From JBBRQP01 sp038226175 (GTDB lineage: Bacteria > Cyanobacteriota > Cyanobacteriia > Gloeobacterales > Anthocerotibacteraceae), in the NCBI GenBank assembly GCA_038226175.1, contig JBBRQP010000016.1:1-49372 (forward strand): DNA of 49,372 bases, given 5' to 3'. Shown piece after piece: positions 1 to 7,759 of this stretch. The notes beneath the pieces are model-generated. The model had not been told where the DNA came from and did not search any database. It worked only from the letters and a program-made list of their open reading frames with translations. Within the stretch, counting starts at the first letter, position 1. Each line of letters begins with the position of its first letter. The position numbers were made by a program, and so were the translations under genes.

Positions 1-107
1 CAAATAATTTGCAGGTGGGTGCGTTCCACCCCGTCCGTTGCTTGGCGGTAGCGCTTTTCTAATTCTTCCACACTCAGGTGGTTCACAAGACTAAGGTTCT
101 TTACCAT
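1..107 (-). mobile_element. IS630-type transposase, N-terminal fragment running off the left edge
   Basis: The reverse strand opens with ATG at 107 and stays open for 35 codons to the window edge. The peptide begins MVKNLSLVNHLSVEELEKRY and continues with RQATDGVERTHLQII. This is the N-terminal helix-turn-helix lead of many cyanobacterial IS630-family transposases, where the phrase LSVEELExRYRxAxDxVERxHxQII recurs. The DDE catalytic domain is outside the window. The matching C-terminus lies at the right edge in the same orientation, which suggests that the window ends are assembly breaks at a multi-copy element. I could not define the terminal inverted repeat in the 110-150 region. The family call rests on recall of the motif, not on a search. 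Confidence 0.7.
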
Positions 108-304
108 ACCTTATTCTATAAGCGGAAAGTGTATAACAAGTGATCCTGCGCTTTTGCACGTCTGAGTTGAGTGAATTTTAGCATCGCATTTATAGCTCTG
201 CGCGGATGGCACGACACTTTGTCTCATAACCCTAGCGTTAGCATCCGTTCAGTTGCAAGCCCTAGTGAGGTACCTTTATAGAAATATCAACGACTTGTAT
301 AGCA

Positions 305-1282
305 TTATTTTATTTGGTAATGTTGGTCAAACACTTCTAAGATGTTAGGGCTATAAAACACTTTCTTTGCACTATTGTGATTACTTGAATCTAGCTTACG
401 GACTTTACAGTATTTTTCATTTTCTAATAACTCTTTTTTTAAGTCATGACACTTTGTTGTAATCAAAAAATCTTTATATCTTTCTTTACACTTACAGGTC
501 AGTTTTTTGTAGTCCCAAGGATATTTTTGTGTAATCTGCTCCTCAGAATATCGGATTTCAGTAGCATCTGGATTATCGGTGAGTATTACATCAAGTGATT
601 CTTCAACTTTTGATTTCATAAATTTAATGTCAATAGTTATAGTTACAGAAAATTTATCAGTAAAATCATTTTGTTCATCTTCAAGACTCTTTACATACTC
701 AATAAAGTTAGTTTCTTCTTTATTAAAAATAATAGCGTTTGCCGTAGATGGAATTTTGAGGAAGGAAAGAGGCATTAAATAAAAGTTGTAATCAGACAAA
801 TTTTCGCCAAACCAGTCTTTGATCAAAGCAACACAGTTTTTCAGAGTTGCAGTTCCTACTTCTTGTATTGTCAATGAAAACTTCCCGGAATGATTATAAA
901 AATGAACTGAAGAATCCCTGACTTCTGACAGTGCTTGGATATTTTTCCAAACCACTCCGTTCAGGAGTTTCATCTCAGTCAGCTTTTTTGCCAGGTAGTC
1001 AAGGCTATGTGTAAACGGATTACCACTTCTAGTCAGCTTTACAATTTTTCTTTTAGATTTGCTTCCATTTTTTCTTGTTGCCGGTTCATATATATATAAA
1101 GAATTGACCTTACCGCTATTTTCCTTAATCCACTTCGATTTAAGAAGTAGTTCCCAGCTATTGATAGCAAGAATCGAAAATGTTTCTTCACGATACAGAA
1201 AATCTGGCTTGTTATATATCTTGATCGCTGAGACCATTGCTGCGACACTTCGAGAAAGTAGCTCTTTTGAACGTGATTTCAT
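305..1282 (-). CDS. DUF3644-family protein with HEPN-like RX4H motif
   Basis: The 325-residue protein starts MKSRSKELLSRSVAAMVSAI, and the reading IYNKPDFLYREETFSILAIN with WELLLKxKW matches the N-terminal half of DUF3644 proteins. Residues 122-127 read R-DSSV-H, the RX4H pattern of the HEPN superfamily, where Arg and His form an RNase active site. The C-terminal third has a Cys-containing stretch (CKCKERY, about 265) and the conserved ending SAKKVFYSPNILEVFDQHY. A weak SD-like AAGGA lies about 10 nt before the ATG, and a TATAAT box is at 1308-1313. The gene is clearly more AT-rich than the core genes here. It lies on the same strand as mazEF, 246 bp downstream of mazF. A role as an RNA-targeting defence or toxin protein is inference; no activity is shown. 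Family call fairly sure, function unsure. Confidence 0.72.
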   Translation of the reverse strand: MKSRSKELLSRSVAAMVSAIKIYNKPDFLYREETFSILAINSWELLLKSKWIKENSGKVNSLYIYEPATRKNGSKSKRKIVKLTRSGNPFTHSLDYLAKKLTEMKLLNGVVWKNIQALSEVRDSSVHFYNHSGKFSLTIQEVGTATLKNCVALIKDWFGENLSDYNFYLMPLSFLKIPSTANAIIFNKEETNFIEYVKSLEDEQNDFTDKFSVTITIDIKFMKSKVEESLDVILTDNPDATEIRYSEEQITQKYPWDYKKLTCKCKERYKDFLITTKCHDLKKELLENEKYCKVRKLDSSNHNSAKKVFYSPNILEVFDQHYQIK

Positions 1283-1307
1283 TCTGCCAGTTTATCCTTC
1301 AAAACCA

Positions 1308-1313
1308 ATTATA
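1308..1313 (-). promoter_or_regulatory. Candidate -10 box of the DUF3644 gene
   Basis: The reverse strand reads TATAAT here, 26 nt before the start codon at 1282. The -35 region 16-18 nt upstream (around GGTACA/TGGGTA) is a poor match to TTGACA, so this is a tentative promoter based mainly on a perfect -10 hexamer in an AT-rich leader. Confidence 0.35.
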
Positions 1314-1528
1314 ATTTACAAGAATAAGTGTACCCATTTTCTTGTTTTTTTTATCTCAAGAAGAAACAAATAAGCACTAATACTTAGTTATTATTGACTA
1401 TCGAATATTTAATCAGTAATTAGACTGCGCACAAGTGCCCTAGTGGATAACACTCAATTTGTAAAGATGTACGGTAGCAGCAGCCATGAGTAATCAGATG
1501 CTAACTAAGTTATAGAGCCTAGGAATAG

Positions 1529-1858
1529 TTATTCGGCAAACAACTCGGCAAGGACTGTCAATACATCACTTTGAGCTTCGGCAGAGATATCACCAAGGTG
1601 CTTAACTAGGCGACGCTTATCGACAGTGCGGATCTGGTCAAGAACAATATGAGCATCTTTTCCTTCAAATCGTGTTGCGACACGGGAAGGATAGGCTCTA
1701 GCTTTCGTTGTCATCGGGGCAATAATAACAGTTTGAATATACTCATTCATTTCATCGGGTGAGATGACTAGGCAGGGACGGGTCTTCTTGATTTTGGCAC
1801 CAACGGTGGGGTCAAGATTGACAAGGTAAACTGCAAAGCGCGTTACTCCCACAACCAT
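1529..1858 (-). CDS. mazF: MazF/PemK-type mRNA interferase toxin
   Basis: The protein has 109 residues, the normal MazF length. It has the PemK/MazF opening (RFAVYLVNLDPTVGAKIKKT), with G20, K24, R27 and P28 followed by LVISPDEMN, the usual G-x(3)-K-x-RP-x-LVIS-x-D-x-N signature, and then the VIIAPMTTKARAYPSRV strand pair. MazF enzymes cut single-stranded mRNA at short recognition sites and are held inactive by MazE. The start overlaps the end of mazE by 16 bp, so the pair is translationally coupled with antitoxin first, as expected. No truncation is seen. Toxicity and target sequence cannot be read from the sequence. Confidence 0.93.
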   Translation of the reverse strand: MVVGVTRFAVYLVNLDPTVGAKIKKTRPCLVISPDEMNEYIQTVIIAPMTTKARAYPSRVATRFEGKDAHIVLDQIRTVDKRRLVKHLGDISAEAQSDVLTVLAELFAE

Positions 1859-2112
1859 TCCTCCTCATCCCAAGTCGAGAGGCTAGGCGGCACGGGATCA
1901 AGGAGATGGTCATCGCCACACTCAGCCATCTGGCGAAATTGGTCGCCCCAACCGAGACGAGGGCGACGAGCGGAGCGGATAATCAACTGACCATCCTGAA
2001 CTTCAAGTTCGATAGTATTAGTTAGACCAAGTTGGTCGACGAGCATTTTGGGAATACGAATACCCTGCGAGTTGCCTATTTTGACAATGCGGGTCTTAAT
2101 CACCGTGTTCAT
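1843..2112 (-). CDS. mazE: MazE-type antitoxin (AbrB-like swapped-hairpin)
   Basis: This 89-residue protein has an AbrB/MazE DNA-binding fold in residues 1-50: TRIVKIGNSQGIRIPKMLVD followed by QLGLTNTIELEVQDGQLIIR. The tail is acidic and Trp-rich (DEEEWLWE), the kind of flexible segment that wraps MazF. It should bind its own promoter, and its loss would free MazF. The gene is upstream of mazF and overlaps it by 16 bp. The promoter region 2113-2170 contains AT-rich sequence but no clear palindrome that I would call the operator. Confidence 0.92.
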   Translation of the reverse strand: MNTVIKTRIVKIGNSQGIRIPKMLVDQLGLTNTIELEVQDGQLIIRSARRPRLGWGDQFRQMAECGDDHLLDPVPPSLSTWDEEEWLWE

Positions 2113-2309
2113 AGAGATAGCCTTGAATGTCTTGGAAAGTAACTACATTGTAATCACATCAGATGCGCTTGTCACAGCTTCATTGAGTCCAGCAGTAATT
2201 CCAAATTCAAGATTTGATGATCCTGAAATCTTCACAGCAAGCAGAGTAAATAATTTACGTGATCACTGAAAAGCCGTGAAGTCGTGCTGAATTTACTTTT
2301 GAGGAGCAT

Positions 2310-2449
2310 CTAACGTCTATGTTCAGTGTTCCGCCATGGAATAATGTGCCAACCCAGGCTACAGGACGCGGTATAACCGTAGAAACAAGCCAAGTGTACG
2401 CTATGCGTTGATCGATCTGGGCAAAATTGATGAGCATGAACTTCCGCAT
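2310..2449 (-). pseudogene. Decayed N-terminal fragment of a flavin reductase-like gene
   Basis: On the reverse strand the frame from 2449 reads MRKFMLINFAQIDQRIAYTW and then LVSTVIPRPVAWVGTL. This closely resembles the start of flavin reductase-like (FMN-binding split barrel) proteins, in which AYxWLxxxVVPRPIAWVSTL is followed by G-x-x-N-LAPFSFF. Here the frame degenerates right after GGTLN, the APFSFF segment is missing, and a stop follows at about 2255. I therefore read it as a remnant rather than a 64-residue gene. It sits between mazE and the MOSC gene and helps explain a 370-bp stretch without intact genes. Confidence 0.5.
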
Positions 2450-2497
2450 TTACTTTAAATTAACTTAGACTATGACCATCACTTGGTGCGCTGGATC

Positions 2498-3034
2498 ATG
2501 CATACAACTACAGCCCAGTTTGAAGCTGCTTTAGCAGATATCCTCAGTTCACCCTCCGATAACGGCACGGTTGCGCTAATTGTTGTACGACCCCAAAAAA
2601 ATGAGCGGACTACTCCCCACGCAGTCTTGCTAACTCCTGAAGGAGGTATCCAAGGAGACCGCTGGGTCAAGTCTCAGCCAGCGCCTGATCCGGCGGGTCA
2701 GGTATCCTTGATGAATGTGCGGGTTTTGAGCTTAGTTGCTGGCGAGCCGGAGCGGATGAGTCTAGCTGGGGATAATTTTATCGTTGACTTAGACCTCAGC
2801 GAGGACAATATTAGACCAGGACAGCGTCTCAAGATGGGTCAAGCTATTCTCGAAATTAGCGGTCTTGCTCACACGGGGTGCTCTAAATTCAAGAGCCGAT
2901 TCGGTCAAGAGTCTCTGAGCTTTATCAATGCCAAAAGTCGTCAAGTTCTGCACCTGCGTGGGGTTTATGCCCGCGTTGTAGAGGCAGGTCTGGTCACTTT
3001 AGGTGATCAAGTTTATAAATTAGTTGATCCCTAA
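2498..3034 (+). CDS. MOSC-domain protein
   Basis: MOSC domains carry sulfur on a conserved cysteine, as in molybdenum cofactor sulfurase and in YiiM/YuaD-type proteins that detoxify N-hydroxylated bases. Here the GGIQGDRW block and the HTGCSKFKSRFG block are both visible, with the Cys about 128 residues after the ATG. That Cys sits in the C-terminal third, as is typical of MOSC-only proteins. The ORF can open earlier at TTG 2483 (five more codons), but ATG 2498 is the more natural start. It is a single gene with no operon partner: the next gene is convergent and ends 8 bp away. The substrate is not known. Confidence 0.82.
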   Translation: MHTTTAQFEAALADILSSPSDNGTVALIVVRPQKNERTTPHAVLLTPEGGIQGDRWVKSQPAPDPAGQVSLMNVRVLSLVAGEPERMSLAGDNFIVDLDLSEDNIRPGQRLKMGQAILEISGLAHTGCSKFKSRFGQESLSFINAKSRQVLHLRGVYARVVEAGLVTLGDQVYKLVDP

Positions 3035-3041
3035 AGCCAAG

Positions 3042-4283
3042 CTACAGCCCCGTATCACAGCGGTGAATAATGCGAGTACCATCAATGACACCAGCTAACC
3101 CTTGGGCAAGTTCTGCGTAGTATAAGTACAACGGATATTTGCCGTCAGGATTGGTCAAACTTTGAGGATCATATGAAAAATATTCAGGGTCTGAGCGAGT
3201 CAAGGTTCCAATACTAACTTGCCGGTCTAGGCTAGAGTCACCCAAACTATCCGGGATAATCGAACTAAACCATAGGTCTGATGGACCTTTAATATTACTA
3301 GTACCAGTATTCTCAGCCCGTAGATAAAAAATATAGGATTTGCCTTTATACACGAAAGGCTCTGGTGAATTGACAAAGGGACGAGCATTCGGTGGATTAA
3401 TTGTGGTGATCAGCTGCCATAAACCCGCATTATTGACGTTACGCCAGACCTGGATCGTCGTGTCATTGACTGTGGCAAAAACAACTAAATCGTTATTGTA
3501 TTCTGGGGCTTCCCAAATAAAAGCATTGGCTTTTTGGGTTGAGTCAAAGCTAATTTGATTGACTGTCTTGGTCAGAGTATCGTAGTGGGCTATTTGGTCA
3601 TAGCCATTAACCGGGATCTGGAAGGCAAAGCCAAAGTCAGTTTCAATGCCATTCCCAATTTCCCAGCGTCCACCTTTGAGACCTTGAATACTGGTGATGC
3701 CTTGACTTAAGTAGGGGTTATTTAAAACGCCACCTGGGGTTGTGAGGAGATTATTGGTTATATTCCAGGCAATCGGACTGAGCGAACGACTATAGGAGAG
3801 AATCTGTGGGGTGACATCTTGGGGATTTTTGCTGCCGATGGGAGAAAAATAAGTAGCGGTATTGGGTAAAACTTGGGTAGTCCAAGATCCCGTAATACCG
3901 GAAGCCTGAAAAGCTCGAGCCACATAAAATTCGTTATTAATGAGTTTGGTATAGACAATCTGAGCTGAGGGTTGACCCCATGCCCACTCAGGACCGTTAT
4001 TGGTCTGCTGTAGAGGCGCAAGCCCCTTATCTAATCGTTGTCCTTGGCCTGTGGGTGGGGTAATCACGCCGCTTTGTGGATTGACATCAGCAATCCATAG
4101 ATTACCTACGCGATCTTGCCAGGTGAGGCGAGCGCCTTGGATATCAAATTCGATATCCTGAACGGATATTTTTGGGTTAGTTAAGGCCACGTCGTTGGGT
4201 ATAAAGGGCTGAGCCTGTAGCGCAAGGCCATCAAAAGGAATGACGGCTAATAGTCCGGTCAACACTATTTTAGGAAACATCAT
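3042..4283 (-). CDS. Secreted protein, probable beta-propeller, function unknown
   Basis: The protein has 413 residues with an N-terminal signal peptide (MMFPKIVLTGLLAVI and a small-residue region ending LALQA). The mature part is rich in strands with Trp/Tyr and repeated motifs such as RLTWQDRVGNLWIADVN, AQIVYTKLINNEFYVARAF and KSYIFYLRAENTG. These suggest a TolB- or GH43-like propeller. No catalytic signature can be assigned. Cys is nearly absent except near the C-terminus (HRCDTGL). The gene is monocistronic and convergent with the MOSC gene; its start is divergent from pyrB across about 140 bp. An extracytoplasmic location is well supported, the function is not. Confidence 0.6.
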   Translation of the reverse strand: MMFPKIVLTGLLAVIPFDGLALQAQPFIPNDVALTNPKISVQDIEFDIQGARLTWQDRVGNLWIADVNPQSGVITPPTGQGQRLDKGLAPLQQTNNGPEWAWGQPSAQIVYTKLINNEFYVARAFQASGITGSWTTQVLPNTATYFSPIGSKNPQDVTPQILSYSRSLSPIAWNITNNLLTTPGGVLNNPYLSQGITSIQGLKGGRWEIGNGIETDFGFAFQIPVNGYDQIAHYDTLTKTVNQISFDSTQKANAFIWEAPEYNNDLVVFATVNDTTIQVWRNVNNAGLWQLITTINPPNARPFVNSPEPFVYKGKSYIFYLRAENTGTSNIKGPSDLWFSSIIPDSLGDSSLDRQVSIGTLTRSDPEYFSYDPQSLTNPDGKYPLYLYYAELAQGLAGVIDGTRIIHRCDTGL

Positions 4284-4429
4284 TTTTTCTCGGAGGATTG
4301 GATCAACAAAACAAACTCTCTGATTGTAGCAACTATTAATTTTTAATAGAACTAGGCTTTAGCGTAGAGTTAGTCTTAAACCACGCGCTTCTGTTAAAAT
4401 GCCTGAGGGCTACTGAGCAGTTGCAGCGC

Positions 4430-5398
4430 ATGGTGAGTGAATTAGTTTGGCAACGGCGGCATATTCTGGGGCTACGCGATTTTACCCCGGCAGAATACGA
4501 ATTAGTTCTCAAGACAACTCATACCTTCCAAGAAGTTTTGCGTCGCCAAAATCGTAAGGTTCCGACCTTGCAAGGCAAAACGGTGGTCAATCTATTTTTT
4601 GAGAGCTCGACACGTACCCGTTCTAGTTTTGAGCTTGCCGCCAAAGCGCTCTCAGCTGATGTCCTAAATTTTAATCCTGGCTCCTCTTCACTAACCAAAG
4701 GCGAAACTATCCTCGATACGGCGCGTACCTATTGGGCGATGGGGGCTTCGATTTTAATTGTGCGCCATCGTGAACCGGGGGTACCCCATTTGATTGCTCG
4801 AGACCTCGATCAGCATGGGGTCAGGGTTTTTAATGCCGGGGATGGACAGCACGAACACCCAACCCAAGGTTTGCTAGATCTGTATACATTTTGTCATGCG
4901 CTTAATCCTCAACAACCCCAACTAGCTGACTTGCGGGATAAAAAAGTAGTCCTGGTAGGAGATATTTTGCACTCACGGGTCGCTCGCTCTAATCTCTGGG
5001 CTTTGCAACAGTGTGGAGCGCAGGTGCATCTGGTCGGGCCACCTACGCTTGTCCCTAGACTATTTGCACAGCTCGGGGCTACAGTGCATCATCAGCTATT
5101 ATCAGCCCTTGAAGGTGCTCATTTTGTGATGGCTTTACGGATTCAGCAAGAGCGGATTGCTGAACAGTTGATTCCAAGCTTGCGGGAATATCACCGACTC
5201 TTTGGTCTCAATCACCAACGCCTCAAAGTCTGTGACCCCAATGTGCGTCTGCTGCATCCGGGCCCAACTAACCGAGGGGTGGAAGTGACTTCTGAATTGA
5301 TGGATGACCCCTATATCAGTCTGATTCCCCAACAGGTAACAACCGGTGTAGCCGTGCGGATGGCTCTGTTATACCTTTTGGGTGGCGGCAAGCCTTGA
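4430..5398 (+). CDS. pyrB: Aspartate carbamoyltransferase catalytic subunit
   Basis: PyrB condenses carbamoyl phosphate with L-aspartate, the committed step of pyrimidine synthesis. The carbamoyl-phosphate loop FESSTRTRSSF is at about 57-67 from the ATG, SSSLTKGET at about 85-93, and HPTQ at about 143-146. The C-terminal domain carries LHPGPTNRGVE. Total length about 322 residues, normal for class B/C ATCase. TTG at 4421 is an alternative start with a better-placed GAGGG, but homologues start close to the W-x-RRHIL segment, which favours ATG 4430. gun4 follows after 16 bp, so the two probably share a transcript. carB, which makes the substrate, is 35 kb away. Confidence 0.95.
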   Translation: MVSELVWQRRHILGLRDFTPAEYELVLKTTHTFQEVLRRQNRKVPTLQGKTVVNLFFESSTRTRSSFELAAKALSADVLNFNPGSSSLTKGETILDTARTYWAMGASILIVRHREPGVPHLIARDLDQHGVRVFNAGDGQHEHPTQGLLDLYTFCHALNPQQPQLADLRDKKVVLVGDILHSRVARSNLWALQQCGAQVHLVGPPTLVPRLFAQLGATVHHQLLSALEGAHFVMALRIQQERIAEQLIPSLREYHRLFGLNHQRLKVCDPNVRLLHPGPTNRGVEVTSELMDDPYISLIPQQVTTGVAVRMALLYLLGGGKP

Positions 5399-5414
5399 GG
5401 TATGATCCAAAAAC

Positions 5415-5843
5415 ATGAGTAAACTCGACTACACCCAGTTGGAAACATTGCTGGCAGCCCAAGATTTTTTGGCCGCCGATCAGATGACCTTAGCTAAATT
5501 ATGCGAATTGGCTGGAACTCTCGCCCTCAAACGAGGTTGGGTTTATTTCAGTGAGGTCGAACGCTTTGCCGCTGATGAGCTACAAACGATTGATGGATTA
5601 TGGCTTAAATATTCCGATAACCGGTTTGGCTTCTCGGTTCAGCGCACACTTTGGCTTAAGGCCGGGAAAAACTGGGAAAAGCTTTGGCCAGTTTTAGGTT
5701 GGAAGTCGGGTAATGAGTGGACGCGATACCCTCAAGAATTTATCTGGACGCTAGAGGCTCCTCGTGGTCACCTGCCGTCCTCTAATCAACTGCGTGGCGT
5801 TCGGGTCATGAATGTCTTGCTAAACCATCCGGCTTGGTTGTAG
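5415..5843 (+). CDS. gun4: GUN4-domain protein (Mg-chelatase/tetrapyrrole regulator)
   Basis: The 142-residue protein consists almost entirely of a GUN4 core. It opens DYTQLETLLAAQDFLAADQM, then has GWVYFSEVERFAADELQTID, the hallmark W-x-KYSDNRFGFSVQ, and the closing EAPRGHLPS-x(14)-LLNHPAW. GUN4 binds protoporphyrin IX and Mg-protoporphyrin and stimulates the ChlH subunit of Mg-chelatase. The absence of an N-terminal helical bundle makes it a minimal form. Cyanobacteria often have several GUN4-domain proteins, so this may be the true Gun4 or a paralogue. It probably shares a transcript with pyrB. The domain call is strong, the role less so. Confidence 0.85.
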   Translation: MSKLDYTQLETLLAAQDFLAADQMTLAKLCELAGTLALKRGWVYFSEVERFAADELQTIDGLWLKYSDNRFGFSVQRTLWLKAGKNWEKLWPVLGWKSGNEWTRYPQEFIWTLEAPRGHLPSSNQLRGVRVMNVLLNHPAWL

Positions 5844-5910
5844 ATCTAGTGGTGTATGAATAGCAACTTTACAATCATCATCCACTTAGATTTGTGGTGT
5901 AAATCAGTAA

Positions 5911-7005
5911 CTAAATATTATCTTCTCCCATAGATACGCCTGTGAGTATGGCGTGCAGTCTGATGTTGATATAACAATTCGAGCGCCCGATTTTATGCTT
6001 TGCTAAAAAGCCGCCTTGAGCAAGTTCGTCTAAATACTTAGTTGCTGTAAGACGGGAAACTTGCAAGTCCTGCTCAATGAACTCAATTTTGGTATAAGGA
6101 TGCGTGAAGAGATTATTAATCAGATCCTGACTGTAAAACTTATATTGCTTACGAATACGATGTTTTGTATCTAGGAGTGCTTCTTTGATAGCTTGGATAG
6201 TAGCAATAGTTTCGGTAGCTGTCCGCTCTACAGCAGTCAGTATGTATAGTACCCATTCCTCCCAAGTATCGTTCTCACGTACTGATTGTAAAAGACAATA
6301 GTAATCAGCCTTTGTACTGAGAATGTGGCGACTTAAGTAAAGAACTGGGATATCGAGTAGTCCTTGCTTGACGAGATAAAGAACATTGATAATTCTTCCA
6401 GTGCGACCATTACCATCATAAAAAGGGTGAATACTCTCAAACTGATGATGTATTATTGCCATTTTGATCAATGGATCAACATCAAATAATTGTTCTTGAT
6501 TGATGAAGTATTCCAAATCACTCATTAATGTCTTAAGTAGTTCAGGCGCTGGTGGTGTGTAGACGACATGCCCAAAACTATCTTTGAGAACAGTACTAGG
6601 AAGTCTACGTAAGCCAGCGTGATTTTGCTCCAATTCTGCCTGAATCTCTAAAATATGATTTTGGGTAAGCAGACCCTTTTCTCTGACAGCCTCAAACCCA
6701 ACCCACAGAGCTTGGCGATAGCGCAAAACTTTCTTGCCTGCTGAGCTGTGCTGATTGGCAGGCAAAAGGTCATCCCTAAAAAGCTGATCGTGGGTTGTGA
6801 TAATATTTTCAATAGCTGAGCTGTCCTTAGCTTCTTGGAGGCCGAGGGTATTAATAAGAATGCTTTGATTTGGAATAGTTCCGGCGACTCCTTTCAGCTC
6901 CGCTAGCTTACGGCTAGCAGTAGCCAATTTTTTCAAGATCATCACTGTCTCAAACCTTTCAGGGGAAAGACTTGTTATGAATGAAAAGCTTCTCACCAGA
7001 CTCAC
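5911..7005 (-). CDS. Class II Fic-domain AMP transferase with C-terminal winged helix
   Basis: Fic proteins usually transfer AMP from ATP to a target hydroxyl. The canonical motif HPFYDGNGRTGR is at residues 193-204, with catalytic H193 and the full anion-binding loop. The N-terminal domain has the autoinhibitory helix motif SSAIEN at 62-67, matching (S/T)xxxE(G/N), so this is a class II Fic protein that carries its own inhibitor. Residues from about 305 form a winged helix-turn-helix (YTKIEFIEQDLQVSRLTATK) that could bind DNA. Length 364 residues, normal for this architecture. It is monocistronic, more AT-rich than its neighbours, and preceded by a strong inverted repeat, suggesting autoregulation through its own HTH. 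The target is unknown. Confidence 0.9.
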   Translation of the reverse strand: MSLVRSFSFITSLSPERFETVMILKKLATASRKLAELKGVAGTIPNQSILINTLGLQEAKDSSAIENIITTHDQLFRDDLLPANQHSSAGKKVLRYRQALWVGFEAVREKGLLTQNHILEIQAELEQNHAGLRRLPSTVLKDSFGHVVYTPPAPELLKTLMSDLEYFINQEQLFDVDPLIKMAIIHHQFESIHPFYDGNGRTGRIINVLYLVKQGLLDIPVLYLSRHILSTKADYYCLLQSVRENDTWEEWVLYILTAVERTATETIATIQAIKEALLDTKHRIRKQYKFYSQDLINNLFTHPYTKIEFIEQDLQVSRLTATKYLDELAQGGFLAKHKIGRSNCYINIRLHAILTGVSMGEDNI

Positions 7006-7020
7006 CTTAGTTGAAATGAC

Positions 7021-7078
7021 ATGTATAGAAAAAGCTATTTTCTATACATATGTTAATGGATATGTATAGAAAATAGCT
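7021..7078. promoter_or_regulatory. 19-bp perfect inverted repeat plus a third half-site before fic
   Basis: AGCTATTTTCTATACATAT at 7033-7051 and its exact reverse complement at 7060-7078 flank an 8-nt spacer. A third copy of the half-site, ATGTATAGAAAAAGCT, occupies 7021-7036 and overlaps the first arm. The block lies 16-73 bp upstream of the fic start codon, where a promoter or operator would be. Three near-identical ATGTATAGAAAA elements in alternating orientation are best explained as a multimeric repressor site. The Fic winged helix is the obvious candidate ligand (inference). An RNA hairpin in the 5' leader is the alternative. Confidence 0.65.
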
Positions 7079-7218
7079 CCTTTTAAGACCTATTTATGTT
7101 TCTGGTAAGTCTGTGCAAAAGCCGAATACCCAAACTTTTAGCAATGGTTCAGTTGATAGATAATCCCTGGAGCCATACACATTAGCCCTGCTAAAATCAA
7201 AGTAAAACGAGAGCAGTC

Positions 7219-7695
7219 ATGGATCAAGAAAAGTTAGGCGTAGCTTTAGGTAAAATTCCTAGCGGGATCTTTCTTGTAACCGCAGGTGTAGGAGATGAAA
7301 CCACTGGCATGTTAGCCTCTTGGGTACAACAATGCGGATTTGAACCGCCTACGCTGTCCTTAGCGGTCAAAAAAGGACGGGCAATCGAAACCTTACTTGC
7401 CGATTCTGGCCAACCTTTTGCTGTTCATATTTTGACCAAAGCCATGGGCAAAATGGCAGGACATTTTGGTAAAGGTTTTGCGCCGGGAGAACCAGCTTTT
7501 GAAGGAATGGCAACCCGTCAAGGCAAGACTGGCGTGACGATTTTGACTGATACCTTAGCTTATTTTGAAGGCGTCGTGCACGGTCGCATTGATGCCGGGG
7601 ACCACTGGATTGTAATTGGTGAAATTCAAGAAGGTGCAATGCTCACCGAAGGCGAGAGCTGGATACATACTCGCAAAAATGGCTTTAGTTATTAA
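7219..7695 (+). CDS. Stand-alone flavin reductase-domain protein
   Basis: The protein has 158 residues and an FMN-binding split-barrel fold. It starts LGVALGKIPSGIFLVTAGVG, followed by a TGMLASWVQQ loop, the PPTLSLAVKKGRA segment, FAVHIL, and a closing HWIVIGEIQEG strand. The pattern resembles the flavin reductase module fused to the C-terminus of cyanobacterial flavodiiron proteins, here as a separate polypeptide. It would reduce or bind FMN using NAD(P)H. The start ATG is preceded by GAGAGCAG. The Liv-type ATPase begins 64 bp downstream on the same strand. The physiological partner is unknown. Confidence 0.82.
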   Translation: MDQEKLGVALGKIPSGIFLVTAGVGDETTGMLASWVQQCGFEPPTLSLAVKKGRAIETLLADSGQPFAVHILTKAMGKMAGHFGKGFAPGEPAFEGMATRQGKTGVTILTDTLAYFEGVVHGRIDAGDHWIVIGEIQEGAMLTEGESWIHTRKNGFSY

Positions 7696-7759
7696 AAAGT
7701 AGATTTGGCGCATTTACTAAAAAACGATAGGGTGTAAAGCAATACACTCAGGTTTACCC

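Noticed and set aside
7033..7078. fic inverted repeat as a CRISPR array or terminator
   Set aside because: Only two inverted arms and one overlapping copy, no regular spacers, and it lies at the 5' side of the gene.
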